From: Reticulitermes speratus
Taxonomy: Eukaryota > Arthropoda > Insecta > Blattodea > Rhinotermitidae
NCBI GenBank assembly: GCA_021186555.1
Contig: JAJKFL010000042.1
Coordinates: 9,153,781-9,217,780, forward strand
Direction: 5' to 3'
Length of the DNA stretch: 64,000 nt
Shown: piece after piece, positions 56,501-64,000 of the stretch
Layout of the letters: each line of letters opens with the position of its first letter
How positions within the stretch are numbered: the first letter of the stretch is position 1
Translations under genes and position numbers: made by a program
Notes under the pieces: generated by a model
The model's database searches: none
What the model saw: the letters and a program-made list of their open reading frames with translations, nothing else
Told to the model about the DNA's origin: nothing

Positions 56501-59500
56501 AAACAAACATCTAAGGGCAGACATTAATAATGCATGAAAGAACGGGCAATGTAAGATACAGATAAGCAAATTAGAAAGCAGAGCAAGGAACCATCCTGTC
56601 TTCTACCAGTGTCTGGCAAGTGCTTCCTACTTACACAAGTTCAAAGAACTTACTTTTGCTCAACTGTGCAATGCTAATCGACCTGTCGCTTATCTGGTCA
56701 GCACTTGGTCTGATGTCTAGACAGGGTTTGTTTCCAATCCCCATCGAAGACATTTCAGCAAGGCGCATCTCTGCAAAATTCAAATTTTAAATAAATGGCT
56801 AAATAAAGGAAAACAATAAGTGTAATACAGTGAAACCTGGATTGTACATTTCTGAAGGAACCACTTAAAATGAATGTACAGTCCAGGAAATGAAAACATG
56901 TTTAGTTATTTAAATTAAGTACATTAAATACCGCCATAATGATAACACACAAAATGCAGTCACAGCTCTATGAGGCTTGTTACATGTGTTACAAAAACAA
57001 TTTCATACAACTTGCCTGTGGCTTGTTAACTTCACTACTGCCACTTGCATAGAAATAAGTACACTACGCAACTGCAGTGCATAAGCATATGTCTCTACTA
57101 AGTGGAGTCAAGTGCCTAGTTTTTGGAAGCGCCCAGGCAGCCGTTTCTGCTGGTGCAACCTTGAAGCCATAGAATAGTATGCATACACAAAGATAACAGA
57201 GAAAATAGGAAATTTCAACTGAAAATCAATACTTTCATTATTTCCAATTAAAAGCACTTAATTAAAATGACAATAACAGGCCAATTTAGGCACAGTTTTA
57301 ATGTATACTCAAGAAACTGGGTAGACATCACAAGCATATATTCCAGGAAAATATACCATTATTCTTATGGAAGTTTTGGCAGGGCCAATAAAAATGTGTG
57401 TACTCAGGGAAAATGTACATAGAAGGAGTGAAAGTCCAGTGTAAAACAAGGATGTGTGATTTGGGGTAATCACAGCCTTCGATGATGATTAATAATTCTG
57501 GGATGATGCCACGTTGATTGATCATTAGTTACTGACATTTTGGAGGGGCTTGCTGCCTTCATCTTCAGAGTTAAGGCTCAGAACAGCTTTACTTATCAGA
57601 CAAAAAGTTACTATGTCTTCCCCACCCTTTTACCTAAGGACAGAGCACAGATCATCTCTGAAATACTCTGTTTAATTGTTTGTATTTTTAAGCACTAAGA
57701 CAACGGAATGAATTCAAAAAACTAAATGGTGCAATATAAGACTTAATTTTTCTATCATTAACATTCATGAACTACCCTCAACACTGGGGATTTAGGTCTT
57801 CTCGGATGCAACACCATGTTGCTAGGTGAGGAGTTCCCAACATTTTGAAAAATACCCTATGCTCTTTCAAAACATCAGGCACCACCAACACAATGACACA
57901 GGGTCACATCCCACAAGACCAGAATCTCAGCAACACCACTGCGAGAACCTCAAATCTCATCTTCAACATTATTTGTAAACTTTCCATACGTAAAGTTAAA
58001 GTATAAACCACGCCTACATCAGGTACAGAAACAGGTCATGAGAGTGCCACAAGTCACATGTGAACAACCAGAACAAGGAAGGATACATCTTGCAGAATGT
58101 GCGTACATGTCCCTTCATAAGCTTAGAATATCACAAACTCCATACAGCAGTCTCCCTCTTGATCAAATGACAGATGTGTCGCTCGTCAACAAATACCTCT
58201 TTCTGTTATAGAACCCAAGGATTCAATTGTTTGTTGAAGAAAACCTGCCAATGGATCTATTCGGAACCAGATTAATTCAGAACACAACCTAACATTATAT
58301 TTCCTTATGAACAATACAAGATATGCATCATGAATTATGAAGAACATACCCCCGTTTCTAAGCGCCTGCTTCCAAAGTAGTTTAGAGATTTCTTCTGTCC
58401 ATACTTGTTTAATTTCTTCAGACATAGACTGCAAAGTGAATGTGTCATTGGGCTTCCGTTTGCGAAACCAAATTTCAAACTTTGTTGTACTCTCTCCTAT
58501 TTTTGCTGTGAGTCCAATATCTGTCATCTTAATGCTGTTCTTATATATGTACAAATCCAGGTTCTGCAAAAAAATTAAACACAAAAGTATGTATCAGCAA
58601 AACCAGTCTTCAAACTCTAATTCTTGCTAGTGTTGAGAATGTGGTTTAAAACCTCCCCGTGCCATCATACACTTCTAATAAGTGCACTGCATCAAAACAA
58701 TGCAGATGCTTAAAATAGTTCACATTACCGACCAAACAGAGTTACAGCAACTTCCATTAATCACCACTTTACAAAAATCTCTTGTTCATAATTAAAACAT
58801 ACTCTACCACACAAAGATTATTTTTATAGTACTATAAAATATTACAATGAGCTCACACATTATGCAAGTGAGTTTTCAGCACTACTCAAGCAGTATGAGA
58901 CTACTTGTCCACCAGTGAACACAGATTCAGTCAAAGGGTGTCACCACTTCTGTACCTAATTTATTTGTAACTTATTTAAGGTTCATTTAACAACAATGTA
59001 AATAACTCAGACTACACAGCACCCAACTGCAGGGTGAATTAGTGATATCATGAATTCGCAAGCACTTGGAAGGAAGCAGTTGTGATAGGCAAGCACTTGC
59101 AAGGTAGCAGTTGTGATGTAATGAATTGGCAAAGACTTCCAAGGAAGCAATTTGGACTTACTCTAAAGTTCTATTCCAGCAATTCTGTATCATTTCAGCA
59201 ATAAAATGCCGAATGTTACATCATAAATCATTGTTAACTGCACTTATTTCACAAATTTATATTCTAAAACACTGATTAATACTGTGTATTCTTATTATGT
59301 GGTCGTGTGTACAAGAGGATTGCTACTGTGACAGTGTGACACAGTGAGTATCTGACCATGTGTCCAACAATGCACATGTCCAAATCAGCCACGATGGTTC
59401 TGTCAGTATAGCAACTTGTTGTTGGCCAGACAACCACATGATTGTCTCCTGCACCATGTCCAGACTTCATCTAGGTCCCATCAAACCTGCTGTCCAATGA

Positions 59501-62500
59501 GCATCAAAAGGCATTTACCCAGGAGTAACACTGCCAAAGCATGAAGTTGACCACACAATCTAGTGCCAAAATACGGCATGTGACACTTTACCCATAGTGC
59601 CAAAACACGGCATGTGACACTCTACCAATTGTATTCAAACATCAGTTTGCGGTCCTACTGTCTGGGGATTTTCCATGTGCTTGAATTTCAAATAAAATGG
59701 TACTGTACTTTGAAAACTTTACCCTTGTAGGTAGTCCACTCTGAGACCATATTATGGATAAGGCCACAAATTTTGTGGTCCAAACAAGTCTATGTTTTAT
59801 AAAGCTCCACATTGCATGTGCCATTGTAAATGTTATTAAACACAGACTTTTTTGAAGTTCATCACTAAGTGATCTTAAGAGCACATGTTCTGGCATGTGA
59901 CACTGCAGAGTTTGGTAGACAGGTGCGTACCAACATTTCAGAGGAAACCAATGCCTGTCTACATAGGATCTGATTTTCTGGCGTTCTTAACAAAATAATA
60001 AAAAGAATGCTTTATGTAAGGCAAAATCCATCCATCTCCCCATCCTCTGTCTGTGACCTACTATCACTGACTAAACCATTTGTAAGATTTTCAATAACTT
60101 TGGTATGGGAGTTCTACACAAAAAGTTTTCAAGCAAGCATGAGTTTTGTGAAAATCATTTCAGTCAGCTTCCTATCCAGTAGGTACCCAGGGCTGTTTCC
60201 ATCAGGATAAAGTGACTGGGATGTGAAGCTGACCACTTACCTCCATTAAGAACGTGTAAAGCTATACCTCCACTCCCCCACACACCTTCACAGCACAGTG
60301 CTTTATTAAGCACAGTGACAACTTTAACTTTATTAAACCTTCATACTTTTATCAACAGTCTCAACGAATTTCCAACATATTTAATGCTGACATTTTGTGC
60401 AACATATTTATTCTGCTCCACTTTCCACTATGGCAAAACTACATGGAATAATAAGTTTTCCTGCACTTACCTTCCTATCAGGGAATCTCCTAGCTTTACT
60501 GAACAAGATTAACTCTTCAAACAGAAAGACTTGACGAAGGCACTTCTTTCCCTTTCCTTGCCAGACTAGAAATTCATTCTGCCGAAGCAGCCTTCCTTGT
60601 TCTTTGACATTTACCTGTTAAAATATAAACTGATTACACAATGTGCATAAACAGAATCTGCAACAAAGACTAATGGGAAAATTATGTGTGTTCGAATGAC
60701 AATGCACGGTATGAACAGTATAAAGAATTGCCTTACATCACCAAGCTTCAAACCCAATCCAACAGTAACAGTAGAGGCTGTAATTCCAAGGCATGGTTAC
60801 AATACTTCTTGACTGCTTCATAACAAGATTATCTGCAGCATCACTGCTACATGGCATGCATGGTTACTTTGGGCACATAATTTTTTTCCTCAATTGCTAG
60901 CTTGTGTAGAAATCATTTCTACACTGTCAGATACTTAAAACTGCTGGTGCAGTGCCGTGAGCTCAGTCAGCAACGGTTGTGATGGGCATACAAGTGCTAA
61001 GGAAAACACTTGGATACTCAAATTCACTTACATCACAGTCCCTTAGAGAATCCATTGCCAGCAGATCATTACCATGACGAAGCTGAAAACGCACCATCTG
61101 CTCAGCAGATCTGATATCTGTCACATCCACTTCCTTGTCAGGGTATGCCTTCATAAGCTGCTGCAGCAGGAGTGCGTACTTCCCCATTCGTTGTACAGGT
61201 TTCAGCAGGTAGCTAGCTAGATCCATTTTGTCTCCTAACTCCACCTGCTTTGTCTGAACAAGTATCATAATTAGATTGCTGACATTTTCACAAGATGGAG
61301 AAGTTATGTGGTTAAGTGATGGGAGAAAACTTAGTTTAAACCTTCTAATTTAGGACTTAATTAACATAAGGTTATTTTAATCAGCCCTTTGGCACCAAAA
61401 GTCAACTACAGTTGATGCGCAACACAATGCTGAGAAAACCGAACATCCAGTAAAGTTGTTGCCAAGAACATGCAAATTAATGGGTGGCCATTTAAATCCC
61501 AGGTCTTTGCAGAGTGCACTAGGCACTTAATTCCAGCTCCTAAACGTTAACCTTTAACAGAAGAATTGGACAACCCTGTACCATTAACTGTACATCCTTT
61601 TTACCTGAAAAAGAAAACAATGTCCTGCAGTGGGTATTTAAACTGAACAGTGCTATGATGGCAGTACAAATGTGGGATTTATATGGATGTATGGTAAAGG
61701 AAAACAACCAATTTTATTCCTTGCTTGCCCAGTTTTATAAATGTCTTTCTACCACGATTGTGAATAATAAAATTCAGTGCTGTTCAACATCTTAATGTTA
61801 CTAAAAATTACAAACTGCTTGCAAAAAACATAGAATATGTAGCATATCTAATGAATATGAAAAACACTGAAAGGCAGTGACCAATGAGAAAATAATGCTG
61901 AACACAGCAGTCTGTTATTACCAAGATATGAACTGTTGGTAAGCATGCAGAACAAAGGTACAAATTTAATATTTTGTGGCACACCGAATGAGATGTGTGT
62001 ATTGAAAACAGAAATAAGACTGACATTCTTAATAATGAGCCTTGTAACACACTGTCATACAGTCTTTACAGAAAGACAAGTCAGAAAGTGCACGGCGAGC
62101 CAGAGAAAATCTCCAACCACTTATTGGGAAGGAATGAAGAAACTATGAACAGACCCAGTCAAGATGGGAATCTCTGGCCACAATTTGACTTCCTGAACAC
62201 TTTACCAACATCTATCACTAAACCAACCATAGTGATTCAATCAATTCATTCAACAATTAAACCAACAAATGCACTTTATTCCTTAAGTATGTTCATTAAC
62301 CCTACACATGTTTCGGCTGCAACAGAGCCATCATCAGGGGTTCAACATAACTAAGAAATAAAGTGCATATCTTGGTTTAATTGTTGAATGTTATCAAAAT
62401 GCACGGTGAACACAAAGTAAAATTTAACCTAGGTGAGCAAAATTAATATTTAAATGGCCTAAAGCCTACTGAAATTCAATGGTAATTTGTTTAAAAAAAA

Positions 62501-63976
62501 TTCATCAAATCACCTGCCTCAGTTAACTCGGTTCTGGAAAGACAACCACTTTTATACTGAGACAGGATAACAATATGGAGTTAAACGCGTTGCTGCCTAG
62601 TAGGAATTATTCAGCACAGATCAGTGCTATAATACTGACTCAAGTGTACTTGAAACTGTTGCCACCTGCTCCAGTTTCTAAGTACTTGCTAATATACATA
62701 ACAACAGAAGAGCAGCTTGTAGTCTCTAATATATAAGAATTACTATAAAATGACACATATGGTGCACTTCAGCAAATCATCATTCTTTACCTTAAAGAAA
62801 GATGTTCCATACTCTGACATCAGGGAATCAGATTTTGGTTTGTTCTTGTTGTAAAGAGCATACAAGTAAAACTTCTTCTCCTGAAATGGTAAAAATTAAA
62901 CTTAGTAAACAAAGAAACATAATCACAAGAATAAAAAAAATATACATATCTTCTTAATAGCATATCACAGAACAAGTTATGAAGTTTAAAATGTCAAAAA
63001 ATCTGTCACTAAAAGTGATACACATTGAGATCTGAAATTCTTACAATTCAGTATCTAGATTACTCTCTTCCAGGATGTGATGCCACATAGTCTGGTAGAA
63101 ATGTACAGACATGCTGCAAAAACCTGTTGGTTCCATCTTCAGGATAGAAGAGACATGCCACACATAGCCATGCACACACACACACATGTATACACACAAA
63201 CAGCCTGCCTTTTTTCCCTGTAAAATCTTGTTACCACCATCAAAACGGACCCATTGCACCTGTGGGTCCTCTCCTTCCTTCCACATAGTTGTTATCTTAC
63301 ATGGATTACTCTTCTACCCTGAAGCTGGACAGCAGGGACCTCCAAAACAGTACCACCTACCAAACTACACAGTGTGGCATTGTAGAAAACTGTAACTTTC
63401 AGGATCATGAAGCAAGGTTGTCCCCATGCCTATGTATCACACCATAAAACATAGAGGACAGTGGAGTTATAGCTCCACACATTGTTAATCTCAGTATTAG
63501 ATGCATGTGAGTAGCTAACTTCATGCCCCAGCTGCTTTATACCCTGAGCAAAGGGTCCCTGATACCACTGGATAAGAGATGAATGGGCCCCAGAGTTGGT
63601 TTCAACACTGTGAAGATGAAAAGGTCTCCAGCCCCTGCCAAGACTTGAATCCCAGTTCCTTGAATATGCAGACCTTAGCTTTGTCATTATACTAACTGAG
63701 GTATCCCAGCTCCTGTTCAAGATTGTTTCTAAACCTACGCACTTACAGCACCTCCATGCAGTAAAAAACCCAAGTCTCATTTTGCATATGTAGACAACTC
63801 ACATGACGAAGGAAATACTGGCCAACAAGAAGGGGGCTGTTCTCACACCTCTCCAGTTCTTGTAGAAAATACTGACTATGAAATTCATATATCTTTTCCA
63901 CATTCCCAAAAATAACATTACGCTGCCCTCGAAGTGCCTGAGGAATATCTTCTCTTAGCAGCTCTGGAATGTAATT
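53287..63976 (-). CDS. PLEKHG4: Puratrophin-1/PLEKHG4-like Rho guanine nucleotide exchange factor, C-terminal 480 residues (8 exons)
   Basis: The exons on the - strand are 63976-63803, 62880-62791, 61253-61032, 60614-60471, 58563-58350, 56770-56654, 54596-54357 and 53528-53287. All introns begin GT and end AG, and phases agree at every junction, giving 1443 nt with the stop. The product holds a DH domain with the CR3 signature (KMDLASYLLKPVQRMGKYAL), a PH domain, a post-PH motif MSSMGIGNKPCLDIRPS typical of PLEKHG4/4B proteins, then a Ser-rich tail. DH-PH proteins load GTP onto Rho-family GTPases at membranes and act on the actin cytoskeleton; that role is from the family. The N-terminal part (expected CRAL-TRIO-like and spectrin-like regions) lies beyond 64000. 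No stop or frameshift interrupts the exons. Two other RhoGEF families (MCF2, Trio) fit less well because of the KNKP and post-PH motifs. Confidence 0.85.
54357..54596 (-). CDS. PLEKHG4: RhoGEF exon: Ser-rich tail
   Basis: It joins in phase through ACT (GTTGCAG acceptor, GTAAGA donor). It opens with RFRNSITVSSGELSRSNKRP and HSIISVSSSSSSGG, a low-complexity Ser/Gly tract probably disordered and phosphorylated. The KRPHS.IS..S wording is shared with vertebrate relatives. Confidence 0.8.
54800..55260 (-). mobile_element. Retrotransposon tail remnant, family R (in RhoGEF intron)
   Basis: It shares GAGAAGCTAACA, GTCAAGAAATTCC, AGAACCC(A/G)AA.GTTCAT and CCACC.TCCCTA blocks in order with the copy at 4190-4735, same orientation. 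The protein frame is broken. It lies in the intron between the post-PH and Ser-rich exons, transcribed in sense. Confidence 0.65.
56030..56500 (-). mobile_element. Retrotransposon tail remnant, family R, older copy
   Basis: More diverged than the copy at 54800-55260 but with the same block order (GAGAAGCCAATAG, CAGAAAGTCCCTGC, TAGGACC, TTTAACATTATCCTTAAATC). It lies in the same intron, 0.8 kb away and in the same orientation. Confidence 0.5.
56654..56770 (-). CDS. PLEKHG4: RhoGEF exon: post-PH conserved motif
   Basis: It joins in phase through a GAG codon (TTTTGCAG acceptor, GTAAGT donor). It encodes MRLAEMSSMGIGNKPCLDIR, then SADQISDRSISIAQLSK, matching the MVSMGIG.KPFLDI.PS block that follows the PH domain in PLEKHG4/4B. 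Confidence 0.85.
56771..58349 (-). other. RhoGEF intron with repeat remnants
   Basis: No exon is hidden here. A family T block is at 57890-57970 (CACATCCCACAAGACCAGAA). A CTGAAGATGAAGGCAGCAAG repeat lies at about 57576-57557 on the - strand, an insect dispersed repeat whose type is not clear. Confidence 0.5.
58350..58563 (-). CDS. PLEKHG4: RhoGEF exon: rest of PH domain
   Basis: 71 codons plus one base (TTTGCAG acceptor, GTATGT donor). It reads LYIYKNSIKMTDIGLTAKIG, then FEIWFRKRKPNDTFTLQS and IKQVWTEEISKLLWKQALRN. The final amphipathic helix with its Trp is the PH C-terminal helix. Confidence 0.9.
58564..60470 (-). other. RhoGEF intron with small repeats
   Basis: A three-copy imperfect repeat (GCAAGCACTTGGAAGGAAGC type) is at 59055-59155. 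A 35-bp direct duplication (AGTGCCAAAATACGGCATGT...) is at about 59550-59620. A partial S1 SINE (TATCCAGTAGGTACCCAGGG, then CTATACCTCCACTCCCC) is at 60160-60305. No further exon is evident. Confidence 0.5.
60471..60614 (-). CDS. PLEKHG4: RhoGEF exon: start of PH domain
   Basis: 48 codons, phase 0 at both ends (TTTTAACAG acceptor, GTAAGT donor). It reads VKEQGRLLRQNEFLVWQGKG, then RQVFLFEELILFSKARR. These are the first PH strands, with the VFLFE..ILF.K pattern usual for RhoGEF PH domains. Confidence 0.9.
60615..61031 (-). other. RhoGEF intron, nothing recognised
   Basis: A 417-bp intron without a recognisable repeat or RNA. Confidence 0.6.
61032..61253 (-). CDS. PLEKHG4: RhoGEF exon: DH core (CR3) and last helix
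   Basis: 74 codons, phase 0 at both ends (TGTTCAG acceptor, GTAAGT donor). It contains ELGDKMDLASYLLKPVQRMG, the GTPase-contacting CR3 helix, then VRFQLRHGNDLLAMDSLRDC, the final DH helix leading to the PH domain. Confidence 0.9.
62248..62389. mobile_element. 142-bp hairpin element in RhoGEF intron
   Basis: Inverted ends of about 35-39 bp lie at 62248-62286 and 62351-62389: ATTCAACAATTAAACCAA, then (T)ATGCACTTTATT, with few mismatches. They enclose a hammerhead-like motif in the middle. This parallels the inverted elements at 1621-1832 and 17528-18282, but here a single ribozyme copy is central. Confidence 0.7.
62298..62342 (-). ncRNA. Hammerhead ribozyme-like motif, intronic and in sense orientation
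   Basis: On the - strand: stem I AACCC; core CTGATGA (62337-62331); T; stem II GGCT...AGCC with a CTGTTGC loop; GAAAC (62314-62310); ATGT; GTA (62305-62303); stem I return GGGTT, giving five base pairs. Every conserved core base is present and the NUH site is GUA. Stem III is two base pairs with a 4-nt loop, or an eight-base duplex (with two G.U pairs) if two copies dimerise. It lies on the same strand as the host gene, so it is part of the pre-mRNA. The extra T after the core is the main departure from textbook hammerheads. Confidence 0.7.
62791..62880 (-). CDS. PLEKHG4: RhoGEF exon: DH domain, KNKP segment
   Basis: 30 codons, phase 0 at both ends (ATTTCAG acceptor, GTAAAG donor). It reads YLYALYNKNKPKSDSLM, the LY.KNKPRSD-type segment that distinguishes PLEKHG4-like DH domains. 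Confidence 0.85.
63040..63150 (-). repeat. Dispersed repeat family T, - strand copy
   Basis: The - strand reads SILKMEPTG...FYQTMWHHILEESNL, a worn form of the ILK...YQTTRRHIPEDSNL phrase that I recognise from insect repeats. A (CA)n run follows at about 63172-63186. It lies in the first visible RhoGEF intron. Confidence 0.5.
63415..63715 (-). mobile_element. SINE family S1, copy with the clearest tRNA-like head
   Basis: On the - strand it starts GGGATACCTCAGTTAGTATA (box A-like) and has GGGATTCAAGTC (box B-like) about 45 bases later. The body follows with AGACCTTTTCATC, CATTCATCTCTTATCCAGTG and the GGAGCTATAACTCCACTGTC tail. It lies in the RhoGEF intron between the first two visible exons, in sense orientation. 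Confidence 0.65.
63803..63976 (-). CDS. PLEKHG4: RhoGEF exon: DH domain, first helices
   Basis: 58 codons, phase 0 at both ends (TTTTTTCAG acceptor; GTGAGT donor). It reads YIPELLREDIPQALRGQRNV, then FGNVEKIYEFH and LVGQYFLRH. It corresponds to the helices before and including conserved region 2 of DH domains. Confidence 0.85.
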
Positions 63977-64000
63977 CTGAAAAAAGAAAACCAACAGAGG

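Larger units (their letters stand above)
61254..62790 (-). other. RhoGEF intron carrying a ribozyme-bearing hairpin element
   Basis: Apart from the element at 62248-62389, only AT-rich sequence is seen. ATGCACGGTGAA at about 62400 also occurs beside the hairpin at 14888-15008, hinting at a shared older repeat. Confidence 0.5.

Noticed and set aside
57530..57580. Another hammerhead-like motif (CTGAAGA on the - strand, then GGC...GCC)
   Set aside because: The GAAA box is missing (CCTCCAAAAT instead), so the resemblance is partial and may be chance or a very decayed copy.

Overview
This window reads as nuclear DNA of an insect. The features that point there are: introns bounded by GT and AG; an arthropod-style receptor exon; long (CCTAA)n arrays, which are the complement of the TTAGG telomere motif of most insects; and a dense load of non-LTR retrotransposon, SINE, hAT-like and fold-back remnants. 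The mix of repeats looks most like a polyneopteran such as a termite or cockroach. That placement is an inference from pattern memory only.

Only two host genes are supported. On the + strand, 5132-5967 is the last coding exon of a class A (rhodopsin-like) receptor resembling GPR21/GPR52, running from TM2 to the stop; its upstream exon(s) were not found. On the - strand, 53287-63976 holds eight in-phase exons encoding the C-terminal 480 residues of a DH-PH RhoGEF of the puratrophin-1/PLEKHG4 type. All its intron phases agree, and a polyadenylation signal lies at 51881-51886.

From the left, the window holds: a 29-bp minisatellite (1-549); a tRNA-derived SINE; a 212-bp hairpin with a hammerhead-ribozyme-like motif in each arm (1621-1832); a 0.95-kb fold-back element (1921-2868); the receptor exon; then about 16 kb of mostly unremarkable AT-rich DNA with scattered transposon remnants. 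A satellite of about 142 bp occupies 22770-24030. Between 28790 and 38645 lies nearly 10 kb of degenerate telomere-like repeats, split by a dead non-LTR element. The same satellite returns at 39686-46070, split by a 4.15-kb non-LTR element (13-bp target duplication) and a 448-bp hAT-like element (8-bp target duplication). A 3.4-kb insertion at 47823-51227, bounded by a 12-bp target duplication, joins two retrotransposon sequences head to tail in a way that suggests template jumping by reverse transcriptase.

The most unusual theme is a family of short hammerhead-ribozyme-like sequences (CUGANGA, a GGC/GCC helix, GAAAC, a very short or palindromic stem III, then GUA). They resemble the small variants known from Penelope-like elements. 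The best copy (62298-62342) lies in an intron of the RhoGEF gene on the transcribed strand, so it would be present in the pre-mRNA. No tRNA, rRNA, CRISPR or prokaryotic features were seen.
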